DNA from: Tranquillimonas rosea
GTDB lineage: Bacteria; Pseudomonadota; Alphaproteobacteria; Rhodobacterales; Rhodobacteraceae
Assembly: GCF_900111315.1 (NCBI RefSeq)
Contig: NZ_FOGU01000015.1
Location: 1-64,000 of the forward strand
Reading direction: 5' to 3'
Length of the DNA: 64,000 nt
In this document: positions 28,150-37,680 of the stretch, piece after piece
How the letters are laid out: the number at the start of each line of letters is the position of its first letter
How positions within the stretch are numbered: the first letter of the stretch is position 1
Notes under the pieces: generated by a model
The model's input: only the letters and a program-made list of their open reading frames with translations
The model's database searches: none
What the model was told of the DNA's origin: nothing
Made by a program: the position numbers and the translations under genes

Positions 28150-29586
28150 ATGCAGCACGCCCCGCTGACCCAAGCCGACCGGGATCTCGTCCGGATCGCC
28201 GCCGCCGAGGCCGACATCCCGGCCCTGGGGGCGCTGACGCTGCCCGCCGAGATCGTCCCCGTCGCGGTGGAGGACGACCGCTGCGTCTTCCCGCGCGAGG
28301 GCGGCACGCTGCCCCCCGAGGAGGCCTATCGCGACATCGCCGGTTTCGTCGCCCTCTCGCCCGCCGGGCGCGAGACGATCGGCCGGGCCCGCACCGCCTG
28401 GGCCGGGATGTTCGGGACCGAGGCGCCGGAGCTCTTGGATCTGGGCGGCGGCCCGTCGGGGGCCGAGGCGCAGCGGGGCGCCGTCCTGGACTGGCTGGTG
28501 ACGCAGCTGGCGCGGACCCGGACGCACCTGGCCCGGCGCAACGTGACGCTGACGCGGGCGCTGTCCCGCCTGCGCGAGACCCACGAACAGACCCAGACGG
28601 CGTTCCAGAAGCTCGACAAGCTGTTCCTGGACACCGCGCGGGGCACGCGGCTGCCCGCCGGCACGCTGCCCGCCGATTCCCGCAACGGGATCGGCGTCCT
28701 GCAGGACGGCGACATGGTCGAACAGCGCCTGCCCTGCAGCTCGGAGGGCCTGAGCGACGTGGCCGTCCACCTGTGGTTCGGCGGCCCGGCCGAGGGCACG
28801 CTGCACGCGGCGCTGGAACTGGTCGAGAGCGGCGAGACGGTGGCGGACTGGCGCCTGCGGGCCGCGGATCTGCGCTCGGGCTGGACGCGCCTGTCGCTGC
28901 CCGTGGCGCTGGGGCCCGACCCCCAGACCGTGCGCCTCAAGCTGGTCTGGCAGGGGCGGGGGGACATCACCCTGACCGGCTCGGTCCGCCCGGCGGATCC
29001 GCAGTTCCGGGGGCAGCTGAACTCCGTGCCCCAGGCCTCGGCCATGGCGATGAAGACCTGGAAGTACATCCCCCTGGCCAGCACGGTGATGCCCGCCGAC
29101 GGGCATCCCTCGAGCGGCGCACCGGAGTCGCGGAAGTGGGTGATCGGGCGCGGCTTCCTGGAGGCGGCGACGCCGATCGCCACCGACCCCGGCAATGTCG
29201 AGTTCGTGCGCGACGTCGGCGGGCTGGCCGTGCGCCCCGCCTCGACCGCCATCAGCGCCGCCCGGCTGTCGCGGGCCTGTCGCGTCGGCACCCGGCGGAT
29301 CACCGGCAGCGCCGAGACCAAGCAGGCGGCGGGACCGAACGTGGAATACGCCATCGCCGTCGCCCCGGCCGCGGCGGAGGGCGACGAGACCCTGCCGCCC
29401 TTCGCCGAGGGCTGGATCTCGGACTGGACGCCGCTGGCGCCGTCGCAATGGTCGGAGCTCGTGCTGTTCCTGCCCGCGCCGCTGGAGGCGGCCTCGGATC
29501 TCTACCTGCTGACCCGGATCGCGCGCCGCGGCAAGACCGACACCCCGCCCGAGGCGTGCTTCTTCCGGCTGGTGAGCACGACCTGA
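28150..29586 (+). CDS. Hypothetical protein of the polysaccharide cluster (possibly DUF6212-like)
   Basis: 478 residues from the ATG at 28150, with GAGGTG at a good distance. No enzyme motif was recognised. Residues 110-165 are a strong helical/coiled-coil segment (LARTRTHLARRNVTLTRAL, then RLRETHEQTQTAFQKLDKLF). Residues 185-300 and 390-478 are beta-rich, jelly-roll-like stretches (VHLWFGGPAEGTLHAALELV, then WTPLAPSQWSELVLFLPAPL), suggesting carbohydrate-binding modules. The call to DUF6212 is from memory of similar roseobacter proteins and is tentative. Its stop and the next gene's ATG are 1 nt apart, so it is co-translated with a large glycosyltransferase and probably serves the same pathway. 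Confidence 0.7.
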   Translation: MQHAPLTQADRDLVRIAAAEADIPALGALTLPAEIVPVAVEDDRCVFPREGGTLPPEEAYRDIAGFVALSPAGRETIGRARTAWAGMFGTEAPELLDLGGGPSGAEAQRGAVLDWLVTQLARTRTHLARRNVTLTRALSRLRETHEQTQTAFQKLDKLFLDTARGTRLPAGTLPADSRNGIGVLQDGDMVEQRLPCSSEGLSDVAVHLWFGGPAEGTLHAALELVESGETVADWRLRAADLRSGWTRLSLPVALGPDPQTVRLKLVWQGRGDITLTGSVRPADPQFRGQLNSVPQASAMAMKTWKYIPLASTVMPADGHPSSGAPESRKWVIGRGFLEAATPIATDPGNVEFVRDVGGLAVRPASTAISAARLSRACRVGTRRITGSAETKQAAGPNVEYAIAVAPAAAEGDETLPPFAEGWISDWTPLAPSQWSELVLFLPAPLEAASDLYLLTRIARRGKTDTPPEACFFRLVSTT

Positions 29587-29587
29587 G

Positions 29588-32221
29588 ATGACCGAAACCG
29601 CGCCGCCGACCGCCCCCGCCGAGACCGCCGCCGCGCCGCGGGTCGCGGTGGTCGTTCCGATCTTCCGCCACTCGGTCCTGGTGGGCGAGGCGGTGGAGAG
29701 CGTGCTGGCCCAGACCGCCGGCTTCGGCATCCGCATCGTGCTGGTCAACGACGGCTGTCCCCACCGCGAGACCGACGACATCTGTCGCGACTACGCGCTC
29801 GCCCATCCCGACCGCGTCACCTACCTGCGCAAGCCCAATGGCGGGCTGAGCGACGCCCGCAACTTCGGCATCCGCCACGTGCTCGATCGGCTGCCCTCGG
29901 TCGAGGCGATCTACATGCTCGACGCCGACAACCGGCTGCGGCCGCCGGCGCTCGAGCGGGCGATGGCCGTACTCGATGCCGATCCCGACGCGGCCTGGAT
30001 CTATCCCAACATCGACATGTTCGGGAACGGCCAGCAGGTCGACTTCTCGGGGCCCTATTCGCTGCTGGTGCATACCGCGCTGAACGTCTGCGAGGCCGGC
30101 AGCCTGATCCGCCGCGAGGTGTTCGAGGCGGGGATCCTGTTCGACACCGGCTTCCGGCTGGGCTTCGAGGACTGGGATTTCTTCCTCTCGGCCGCCCAGG
30201 CCGGGTTCCGCGGCCGCAACCTGCCCGAGTTCGGCTTCCTCTACCGCAAGCGCCCCGAGAGCATGCTGGCGGAATCCGAGCGCGAGGCCTCGGAGATCCG
30301 CAGCAGCCTGCGCAAGAAGCACCGGTCGCTGTTCACCCCGCGCCGCCGGCTCGAGCTGGAACAGGAGGAGACGCCGCGCTACGCGATCCTGCTGTCCGAC
30401 CGGTCCGAGGTGCTCCTGACGGTCGATCCCGACAGCGCTCCCCGGCGGATGTCGCTGGAGGAGTATACCGCGCTCTACCGGCTGGCGCGCAACAACCCCT
30501 CGCGGGCCCATGTCCCGCCCTATCTCGTGGTGACCACCTCGGGCATGCTCGAGGTGGTGCGGCGGGCGCAGTGCCTGCACTGGCTGTTCTGGCATCTCGA
30601 GCAGCTCTCCGAGACCCGCGGTCTCGCGGCAGTGACCGTAAGGCACGATCCCGAGGGCCGCTACCGGGCGGTGCAGCGCCCGGTCGAGGCCGGCGCCCAG
30701 GCCGCGGCGGGCCTGCTGATGCTGGAGGGGCGGATCCTGGATGAAATCCTCGAAGACGAGAGTATGGACTGGATCAACACCATCATCAGCGAGACCTGCG
30801 CGCCGCCCGTGGCGCTGGTGGAGCTGGCGCTGCCGGCGCATGTGGATCTCTCGGGCCTGTCCGACACCGCCGCCTTCGACTTCCTGATCGCCCTGCGCCG
30901 GATGCGGGCCGAGACCGATCCCACCGCCGCGCAGCCGCGGGAATGGCGCAAGCCGGGCATCCCCTGGCGCGAGAAGGCGCACAAGATCGTCCGCGACAGC
31001 TTCGACGGCGCGCCGGTCTATCCGCGGCTGGCCGACGGCGCCCGCCACGTGGGCTTCGTCCTGCCGCTGGTGGAGTTCGGCGGGGTCGAGAAGGTCGCGC
31101 TCAACATGGCGGCGGGGCTGAAGGCCCATGGCTGGGTGCCGCATCTCTTCGTGGTGGGCCAAGACGACGGCGCGATCTCGCGCGAATGGACCGAGGTCTT
31201 CGCCTCGGTGAACTTCCTCTCGGATGCCGATTTCTCCGCCTGGGGCGGCGACGGGCGGGGCAGCTATGTCGGCACCACCATCCCGGACTGGGCGGCGAAG
31301 GGCCGGCACAACCGGGCGCTCGGCCTGATGTACTGGCTCGACGCGGTGGTGAACGCCCATGGCGGCGCCTTCGCCGGCGTGATGGGACAGCTGCGCGGGC
31401 TGGGGATCACCACGGTGAACTCGCTGCATCTCAACGACCTGTCGGCCTCGGGCCGGCCGGTGGGGAACACCTATCTGGGGCTGGCCTACGAACACGCCTT
31501 CACCGTCGTCGCGCCGTGCTCGTACCAGCTGGCCGACTGGTGCCACGCCCTGGGCGTGCCCGAGGACAAGATCGTGCCGGTGCCCAACGCGCCCAGCTTC
31601 GCCGTGCCGCGGGCGCGGCTCGAACGGGACCAGGAGGTCCGCCTGGCGCGCGGGCCGGAGACCCCGCTGCGGGTGATGTATCTCGGCCGCCTGGACCGCC
31701 AGAAGGGGATCCACCGGCTGGAAGAGACGATGCGGCAGACCCAGGCCGAGGGGCTGGAGGTCGAATGGCGGATCATCGGCAAGGCCGTGGTGCCGGAAGA
31801 GGGCGGCGCGGTCCCGTCGGCGACGCTGGCCCGGGCCCTGGAGCCGCCGCTCGAGACCGTCGGCGGACTGACCGACGCCTTCGCCTGGGCCGACGCGATC
31901 CTGCTGCCATCGAGCTACGAGGGCCTGCCGCTGACGATCCTCGAGGCGATGCGCAGCGGGGTGGTGCCGATCGCCACCGACGTGGGCGCGGTCTCCGAGG
32001 TGGTCCGCCCCGGCCGCAACGGCGTGCTGCTGCCACTCGAGACGGCGGTCCCCGCGGCAATGGCGGCCCTGCGCGAGCTGAGCGGCGACCGGGGGCGGCT
32101 GGCCGAACTGTCCCGCCAGGCCTACGCCGACCTGCGCGACCGGGACTGGACCGCCGCGACCGAGGCGCTGAACGCGCGGCTGACAACCACCCGCATGGCT
32201 GCGAAATCCCAGACTTCGTAG
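29588..32221 (+). CDS. Two-domain glycosyltransferase, GT2 plus GT4
   Basis: 877 residues. The N-terminal GT2 (GT-A) domain spans about 14-260: VAVVVPIFRHSVLVGEAVES, LVNDGCPH, NGGLSDARNFGIRH and the metal site MLDADNRL. A middle region (about 260-480) is helical. The C-terminal GT4 (GT-B) domain from about 485 reads GFVLPLVEFGGVEKVALNMA, then VMYLGRLDRQKGIHRLEETM and the donor-site LLPSSYEGLPLTILEAMRSG with the E-x7-E pair. Two active centres could add two sugars in sequence, or one repeating unit, to a growing polysaccharide. It follows the 28150 gene with a 1-nt gap. No membrane segment is seen. Confidence 0.9.
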   Translation: MTETAPPTAPAETAAAPRVAVVVPIFRHSVLVGEAVESVLAQTAGFGIRIVLVNDGCPHRETDDICRDYALAHPDRVTYLRKPNGGLSDARNFGIRHVLDRLPSVEAIYMLDADNRLRPPALERAMAVLDADPDAAWIYPNIDMFGNGQQVDFSGPYSLLVHTALNVCEAGSLIRREVFEAGILFDTGFRLGFEDWDFFLSAAQAGFRGRNLPEFGFLYRKRPESMLAESEREASEIRSSLRKKHRSLFTPRRRLELEQEETPRYAILLSDRSEVLLTVDPDSAPRRMSLEEYTALYRLARNNPSRAHVPPYLVVTTSGMLEVVRRAQCLHWLFWHLEQLSETRGLAAVTVRHDPEGRYRAVQRPVEAGAQAAAGLLMLEGRILDEILEDESMDWINTIISETCAPPVALVELALPAHVDLSGLSDTAAFDFLIALRRMRAETDPTAAQPREWRKPGIPWREKAHKIVRDSFDGAPVYPRLADGARHVGFVLPLVEFGGVEKVALNMAAGLKAHGWVPHLFVVGQDDGAISREWTEVFASVNFLSDADFSAWGGDGRGSYVGTTIPDWAAKGRHNRALGLMYWLDAVVNAHGGAFAGVMGQLRGLGITTVNSLHLNDLSASGRPVGNTYLGLAYEHAFTVVAPCSYQLADWCHALGVPEDKIVPVPNAPSFAVPRARLERDQEVRLARGPETPLRVMYLGRLDRQKGIHRLEETMRQTQAEGLEVEWRIIGKAVVPEEGGAVPSATLARALEPPLETVGGLTDAFAWADAILLPSSYEGLPLTILEAMRSGVVPIATDVGAVSEVVRPGRNGVLLPLETAVPAAMAALRELSGDRGRLAELSRQAYADLRDRDWTAATEALNARLTTTRMAAKSQTS

Positions 32222-32287
32222 TGTCACACCTCCCGCAGGCAGCGGAGATGACGGCGGGGAGATAGCGGGGCATTCCAGGGAGAGAGA

Positions 32288-33286
32288 ATGAGACTGATCC
32301 TTCACATCGGGATGGGAAAGACGGGGTCGAGCTCGATCCAGAGCGCCCTGAACAACGCCACCGAGCAGCTCGCGGCGCAGCGCGCGCGGTATCTGGGCAT
32401 GTGGTTCGACATGATCGATCCGGGCTTCCGCGGCGTCGCCAACCAGCCGAAGTTCTTCCGCCAGTCGCCCGAGGAGCTGCGGGAGGCCGGCGCGCGGTTC
32501 GCCGAGGTCGTGCGGCAGCAGGCCGCCGAGACGGGGACCGAGACCTTCATCCTGTCGAACGAGGCGATCTCGGGCGCGGCGGGGGCGATGGAACCCTTCA
32601 TCGACGTGCTGCGCGAGACGATGGAGGTGCAGGCCATCGGCTATGTCCGGCGCCCCGAGAGCTGGCTGCCCTCGGCCTATGTCCAGTGGGGCATCCGCGA
32701 CAAGACCGACACCGGGCCGGTGCCGTCCTACGGCACCAAGGCGCGCACGCTGGTGAACTGGTACAACGGCCTGCTCGACTGGGCCGAGCGGATGCCCGAG
32801 CTGCTCGAGGTGCGCTCCTACGACGCCGCCGAGGACGTGGTGCAGGATTTCGCCGCCGCCTGCGGCCTGGCGCTCGACAGCCCGCCGAAGAGGGCGCTGG
32901 AACGGGGCGACGACACCGAGATCGTGCTGCGGGCGCTGTTCAACGCGCGCTTCGAGGAGACCGTGCTGCCGCAGGTCTTCGAGCGCATGGTCCTGCGCGG
33001 CACGCGCGGCCCCACCGATCTCGAGACCGCGGTGCGGCGCTATCTCGACTATTCCGAGACCGGGGAGATCGTCGCCGAGAACCGCGCCCTGTTCGAGCGC
33101 TACAACAGCGCCTTCGGGCTCGACCTCGTGGACACCGACGCCGCCCCGCCGCCGCCGCCTGACCCCGAGACCCTGCGCCGCCGGATGCTCGACCACGTGG
33201 TCGAGCTGACCCTCGAGCAATCCCGCCGCATCTCGCGGCTGGAACAGCGGCTGCGCAAGATCGAGACGACGCTGGCGGACGATTGA
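32288..33286 (+). CDS. Sulfotransferase-like P-loop protein
   Basis: 332 residues. The N-terminus LILHIGMGKTGSSSIQSAL matches the 5'-phosphosulfate-binding loop of PAPS-dependent sulfotransferases. A strand-plus-Arg region AIGYVRRPESWLPSAYVQW resembles the 3'-phosphate-binding segment (RRPxxWxxS). The C-terminal 60 residues are a Pro-rich linker (PPPPP) and a short coiled coil (RISRLEQRLRKIETTLADD), perhaps for oligomerisation or docking to a glycosyltransferase. An AGGGAGAGA site lies before the ATG. The substrate is inferred to be the locally made polysaccharide. Confidence 0.8.
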   Translation: MRLILHIGMGKTGSSSIQSALNNATEQLAAQRARYLGMWFDMIDPGFRGVANQPKFFRQSPEELREAGARFAEVVRQQAAETGTETFILSNEAISGAAGAMEPFIDVLRETMEVQAIGYVRRPESWLPSAYVQWGIRDKTDTGPVPSYGTKARTLVNWYNGLLDWAERMPELLEVRSYDAAEDVVQDFAAACGLALDSPPKRALERGDDTEIVLRALFNARFEETVLPQVFERMVLRGTRGPTDLETAVRRYLDYSETGEIVAENRALFERYNSAFGLDLVDTDAAPPPPPDPETLRRRMLDHVVELTLEQSRRISRLEQRLRKIETTLADD

Positions 33287-33344
33287 CATGCCGGCCCATC
33301 CACAGGAGGCAGACGCCGTCCGAGGCCGGGCGGAAGGTGGAGTG

Positions 33345-34241
33345 ATGGACAGGACGTTTCTTCTCGGGGTCGGCGCGCAGAAGGCCGGGACCACCTGGCT
33401 TTACCAGTACCTGCGCCGGCTTCCCGAGTGCAACATGGGGACGATCAAGGAATACGCGGTGTTCGACACCCTGTTCCGCCCCGACCTGTTCCCCCGGCGG
33501 CCGGTGAACCGGCTGCGGCAGCTCTCGAAGCTCGTCGAGACCCATCTCGAGCAGGCCCGGAGCGGGGAGGGGGACGCGCCCCCCGTCCAGCCCCTACTCG
33601 ACGCGATGGACAGCGTCGCCCTTGGGCTGGACCTCGACCGCTACGTGCCGCATTTCGACCGGCTCGCCGCCGCGCGGCCCGGCATCCGGATGGTGGGCGA
33701 CATCACGCCCGAATACTCTGCGCTGGATGCCGCCCACTTTCAGCGCATCCGCGAGATGCTCGATTCAGGCGGCTATCGGGTGAAGGTGGTCTTCCTGATG
33801 CGCGATCCGCTCGAGCGGTGCTACTCGGCGATCCGCATGTCCGACCGCAACCGGCGCACCGAGACCGGCACCGCGAAGACGCGACCGGCGCACGCGCGCT
33901 TCGAGCGCGAGGCGCAGGCGCGTTGGTGCGAGGTGCGCAGCCGCTACGACCGGACGATCCCAGCGCTGGAGGCCGCCTTTCCGCCCGAGAGCCTGTTCTA
34001 CGGGTTCTACGAGACGCTGTTCTCGGAAGAGCGCATCCGCGAGCTGACCGATTTCCTCGGCGTGTCGTTCCGCCCCCCCGATTTCGGGCACCGGGCGAAC
34101 GCCTCCCCCCGCGAGGACGAGCCCGACGCCGCGGCGCTGGACCGGGTCAGGGCGTTCTACGAGCCGACCTACGCGTTCTGCCGCGAGAGGTTCGGGCAGG
34201 CGTTCATCGACGGCATCTGGCGGCACGCGGCACGCGGCTGA
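33345..34241 (+). CDS. Sulfotransferase
   Basis: 298 residues. The 5'-PSB loop is GAQKAGTTWLYQYLRRLP, with the classical QKAGTTxL(Y/F) form seen in heparan-sulfate-type and bacterial sulfotransferases. The 3'-phosphate segment is VVFLMRDPLERCYSAIRM (RDPxxRxxS). The K/E-rich start of a PAPS fold (MGTIKEYAVF) also fits. The ATG at 33345 is chosen for its GGAAGGTGGAG site; an in-frame codon at 33288 overlaps the region after the previous stop. It lies 58 bp after a related gene on the same strand and should sulfate a carbohydrate using PAPS. Confidence 0.88.
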   Translation: MDRTFLLGVGAQKAGTTWLYQYLRRLPECNMGTIKEYAVFDTLFRPDLFPRRPVNRLRQLSKLVETHLEQARSGEGDAPPVQPLLDAMDSVALGLDLDRYVPHFDRLAAARPGIRMVGDITPEYSALDAAHFQRIREMLDSGGYRVKVVFLMRDPLERCYSAIRMSDRNRRTETGTAKTRPAHARFEREAQARWCEVRSRYDRTIPALEAAFPPESLFYGFYETLFSEERIRELTDFLGVSFRPPDFGHRANASPREDEPDAAALDRVRAFYEPTYAFCRERFGQAFIDGIWRHAARG

Positions 34242-34244
34242 GCA

Positions 34245-34901
34245 CTAGGAGCCGCTTTCCTGGCGGCGGGACTCGAGCCGGGCGAAGCCCTTGGCGTTGA
34301 TCTCGTCGATCCGGTCGAACAGGGCGTAGTCGTCGGCGTAGAAGGCGCGCATCTCGGCGCGCAGGTCGGGGTCGATCTCCTCGCCGATCTCGTCCAGCCG
34401 GCTGACGTTGCGGCGGGGCAGGCGGCAGGGCAGGCCGAGCCCCTCGCAGAGCCGCGCGAAGCCGGTCTCGAGATCGTGGTAGGGCAGGATGACATCCGCC
34501 ATCACGCCGCCCTTGGGGCCGAGGAAGCGCTCGCCCTGCAGGTGCTTGCTGCCGTCGGGGCGGCGGATGTTCCAGTCGGCGCGCTGCCAGAACTCGGCGA
34601 AGGTCATGCCCGCGGGCAGCGGCTGGTCGACCTTGTTGCCCTTGCGGTAGCGGAACCACGAGCCGATCCAGTCGATCGGGTCGCGCATCACCCCGAACTT
34701 GAGGAAGTGCCGCGGGCGGTGCTCCTCCTGGCCGAACAGGAAGCGGTACTCGCGCAGCGCCTCGCGCAGCGAGATGTGCTTGCGCGCGGGGCTGCCGCCG
34801 CGGTGGATCTCGGCCTGGTCGATCAGCGCCGCCTCGATCGAGGTGGAGGCGGCCTTGGTGTTCGCCACGAAGACGAAGCGCTTCTTCACGCCTATCAGCA
34901 T
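34245..34901 (-). CDS. Sulfotransferase family 2-like protein
   Basis: 218 residues. The phosphosulfate loop appears as FVANTKAASTSIEAAL near the N-terminus, the KxAxTSI form of Sulfotransfer_2 (chondroitin/HNK-1-like) proteins. The 3'-phosphate segment is GVMRDPIDWIGSWFRYRKGN (RDPxxxxxSxF). The start at 34901 has AAGGAG 10 nt upstream. It is shorter than eukaryotic relatives but contains the core. It is convergent with the 33345 gene (3 bp between stops) and follows the 34920 gene on the same strand after 18 bp, so these two form an operon. Confidence 0.85.
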   Translation of the reverse strand: MLIGVKKRFVFVANTKAASTSIEAALIDQAEIHRGGSPARKHISLREALREYRFLFGQEEHRPRHFLKFGVMRDPIDWIGSWFRYRKGNKVDQPLPAGMTFAEFWQRADWNIRRPDGSKHLQGERFLGPKGGVMADVILPYHDLETGFARLCEGLGLPCRLPRRNVSRLDEIGEEIDPDLRAEMRAFYADDYALFDRIDEINAKGFARLESRRQESGS

Positions 34902-34919
34902 CGGCGGCGGGCTCCTTGC

Positions 34920-35642
34920 TCAGCGGGTGCCGGTATGGGTCAGCCGGCGGTTCATCACGGCGTCGACGGCGGCGGGGTCGTAGTCCTCTCCGAGGAAGTC
35001 GAAGAGCGGGCGCAGCGCCTCGGGGCGGCCGGCGTAATCGTCGTAGTGCAGCGCCAGCGCCTGGTTGCCCAGCCGTGCGCGCATCCGCGCGAAGGCCTCC
35101 TCGGCGGTCTCCAGCTCGCGCCGGACGGCGGCGGGGTCCATCGAGGCCCACCAGCCCGAGCGGGCGGTGGCGGCGTGGTCGCGGGTGTTGAAGATGAAGC
35201 GGGCGGGCGCGAAGAAGCGCAGCAGGAAGTCGATGTAGCTTTCCATGTGCGCCCCGCCCAGGTGAAAGCGGATCTCCTTGAAGCCGGCGACGCGGACCCC
35301 CGGTGGCGGCATCAGCACGTCGCGCACGAAGGCGTCGGCCAGCCCCCGGCCGATCCGGTCGGGATCGGTGGCCTCGGCGCCGTACCAGGGATGGTCGGGG
35401 CCGGTGGCCACGCCCGAGCGGCGCGCGCCCTCCATCGGCTCGGACATCTTCACCGCGTTCCAGGCGCGGGCGACGTGGTAGAGCGCGTTGTTGTTCTCGC
35501 CCCGGATGCAGTAGCCGTCGATGTGGTTCAGCACGTTCTGCAGCAGCGTCGAGCCCGAGCGGCCGTAGGTGACGATGAAAACGTAGCCCTCGCGGGGGGC
35601 ATCGAGATGCGAAACCGGGGAGTCGGGCTGGGCGGCGCTCAC
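34920..35642 (-). CDS. Sulfotransferase family protein
   Basis: 240 residues from a GTG at 35642 with an AAGGAGAG site. The phosphosulfate-binding loop is FIVTYGRSGSTLLQNVLNHI, close to the RSGSTLL form common in bacterial carbohydrate sulfotransferases. The 3'-phosphate segment is FIFNTRDHAATARSGWW. A C-terminal region with LALHYDDYAGRPEALRPL is typical of the family end (residue pairs that contact PAPS). It is divergent from the glycosyltransferase at 35750, with about 107 bp between starts, which must carry both promoters. Confidence 0.86.
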   Translation of the reverse strand: MSAAQPDSPVSHLDAPREGYVFIVTYGRSGSTLLQNVLNHIDGYCIRGENNNALYHVARAWNAVKMSEPMEGARRSGVATGPDHPWYGAEATDPDRIGRGLADAFVRDVLMPPPGVRVAGFKEIRFHLGGAHMESYIDFLLRFFAPARFIFNTRDHAATARSGWWASMDPAAVRRELETAEEAFARMRARLGNQALALHYDDYAGRPEALRPLFDFLGEDYDPAAVDAVMNRRLTHTGTR

Positions 35643-35749
35643 GCTGCTCTCCTTGGCGGGGAAACCGGGGTCTGACTACTATCCGCGCCCCGCCGCCTCA
35701 ATCGCGAAATCCGCTTTACCGGGGGCGCGGCGCGGCCCAGAAGACCGCC

Positions 35750-37636
35750 ATGACGCCGCCCGCCCCCCTGATCTCGGTCATCGTCCCGGTGCATGACGTG
35801 GCCGGCCATGTCGGCCCCTGCATCGCCAGCCTGCGGGCCCAGAGCCTGGGGGATTTCGAGGCGATCGTGGTCGACGACGGCTCGACCGACGGCAGCGGCG
35901 CGGCGGCGCGGGCGGCGATCGGGGGGGATCCGCGGTTCCGGCTGGTCGCCCAGGAGAACCGCGGGCTGTCGGGGGCGCGCAACACCGGGCTGGACCTGGC
36001 GCGGGGGGCCTTCGTGGCCTTTCTCGACGGCGACGACCGGCTGGCGCCGGACTACCTGGCGCGGCTCCATGCCGCGCTGGACCAGAGCGGCGCCGACTGG
36101 GCGGCCTGCGGCGTGCGCGACTGCCATCCCGACGGCGGCACCGCCGACCATCCCGCGATCCACGGCGGCGCCGCGCCCGCGGGCCCGCAGCTCTGCGATA
36201 TCGGCGACTGGCGCGCGGTGATCCGGCACTATCCCTCGGCCTGGAACAAGCTCTACCGGCGCCGCCTGATCGAGGGGCTGCGCTTCGACGAGGGCACCTG
36301 GTACGAGGATCATGCCTTCTTCTGGCAGGCGGCGGCGCGCACCGGGCGGCTGATGCACCTGCCCGACCCGCTCTACTGGCAGAGCCAGGGCCGGCCGGGC
36401 CAGATCACCGCCACCGAGAGCGACCGCGTCTTCGAACAGATCGACGTGCTCGAGCGGCTGGCGGAGATCGCCGCCGCCTCGGACAAGCCAGGCGGGCCCG
36501 AGGCGCTGGCGCGCAGCGCCGCGCGGCTCAGCTTCGAGCGCAGCCTGGTGCTGCGCGACCCCGACCGCCGGGCGCGCTTCGCCGCCGCGACCCGCGCCTT
36601 CCTCGACCGGCACGGCCTGTCCTTCAGCGCCGCCTGGGACCCCGAGATCTCGCCGGCCTGGGGGCTGACGGTGGCCGGGACGCTGCCGCTCAGCGTGGTG
36701 ATCCCCTCTGACGGGCAGGGCGCGCCCCTGGGCCGCACGCTGGACAGCCTCGGCCAGGCGGGGATGCCGGAGGCCGAGATCCTGGTGGTCACCGACGGCG
36801 CGCCCGCCCCCGCCCTCGGCGCCGTGGCCGCGGCGGCGGGCGCGCGCTGCCTGGCGCAGACGGGGCAGGGGGCGGGGCCGGCACGCGACCACGGCGCGGC
36901 GGCGGCGCGGGGGCGGATCCTCCTGTGCCTCGACGCGGGCGACCTGGTGCGCCCCCACGCGCTGCGCCACTGGGTCGACGCGATGCTGCGCGAGGAGGCC
37001 GATCTCGGCCTGTCGGCCTTCCGCGTCGGCACCGGGCCCGGCGATGTGGTCCATTCCGGGCTGCACGATGCCGCCGGCGGGCCGGAACTGCCGGCGCGGG
37101 CCGGCCCGGTGACGCTGGATCCCGGCGCGGCGGTGCGGCTCCATGCCCATCCCTCGGCCAAGCTCTTCCGCCGCGGCTTCTGGCAGGAGGCGGGGCTGGC
37201 CTTCGGCGACGGCCCCCTGGGCGACTGGAGCGTGACGCTGGCCGCCACGCTCGCGGCGGGGCGGGCGGTCTACCAGCCCGACCCGGCGATCGAGGTGTCG
37301 GAACGCCCCGAGGAGCGGCGTCTCTGGCACCGCCCGGTGCCGGCGGCGGCGCTGGCGCGGGGGGTGCGGGACCTGGCGGCGCTGCACGGCGCGGCGCGGC
37401 TGCCCGAGGGCTGGCGCCGGCGGCTCTATGCCCGCGCGGTCTGGGAGAAGCTGCACTTCGCCCCGCCGCCCGGCCCCGCGGCGCGGACGCGCTTCGTGCT
37501 GGCCGCCGCGCTGGCCGGCCGGCGGGCGGGGCTCGCCGCCGGGCAGGGCCCGCTCGACCCCTATGTCGAGCCGAGTCTCGGCCGCTGGCTCTTCGCCGGG
37601 CCGACGAGTTGCATCGCCCGCCCGCGCCGCCCATAA
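35750..37636 (+). CDS. Tandem GT2-family glycosyltransferase
   Basis: 628 residues with two GT-A domains. Domain 1 (about 5-210) has LISVIVPVHDVAGHVGPCIA, VVDDGSTDGSG, NRGLSGARNTGLDLA and the metal site LDGDDRL. Domain 2 (about 312-520) has LSVVIPSDGQGAPLGRTLDS, VVTDGAPAPA and LDAGDLV in place of a DxD motif, so it may be weaker or donor-specific. The rest is helical. Such tandem enzymes often build disaccharide repeats of capsules. It precedes the galectin-like/GT31-like gene by 44 bp on the same strand. No clear ribosome site precedes the ATG, only a weak AGAAG. Confidence 0.9.
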   Translation: MTPPAPLISVIVPVHDVAGHVGPCIASLRAQSLGDFEAIVVDDGSTDGSGAAARAAIGGDPRFRLVAQENRGLSGARNTGLDLARGAFVAFLDGDDRLAPDYLARLHAALDQSGADWAACGVRDCHPDGGTADHPAIHGGAAPAGPQLCDIGDWRAVIRHYPSAWNKLYRRRLIEGLRFDEGTWYEDHAFFWQAAARTGRLMHLPDPLYWQSQGRPGQITATESDRVFEQIDVLERLAEIAAASDKPGGPEALARSAARLSFERSLVLRDPDRRARFAAATRAFLDRHGLSFSAAWDPEISPAWGLTVAGTLPLSVVIPSDGQGAPLGRTLDSLGQAGMPEAEILVVTDGAPAPALGAVAAAAGARCLAQTGQGAGPARDHGAAAARGRILLCLDAGDLVRPHALRHWVDAMLREEADLGLSAFRVGTGPGDVVHSGLHDAAGGPELPARAGPVTLDPGAAVRLHAHPSAKLFRRGFWQEAGLAFGDGPLGDWSVTLAATLAAGRAVYQPDPAIEVSERPEERRLWHRPVPAAALARGVRDLAALHGAARLPEGWRRRLYARAVWEKLHFAPPPGPAARTRFVLAAALAGRRAGLAAGQGPLDPYVEPSLGRWLFAGPTSCIARPRRP

Positions 37637-37680
37637 GGACCGGCAATTCCGCGCCCCTCTTGCAAGGAGACCCTCTGCAG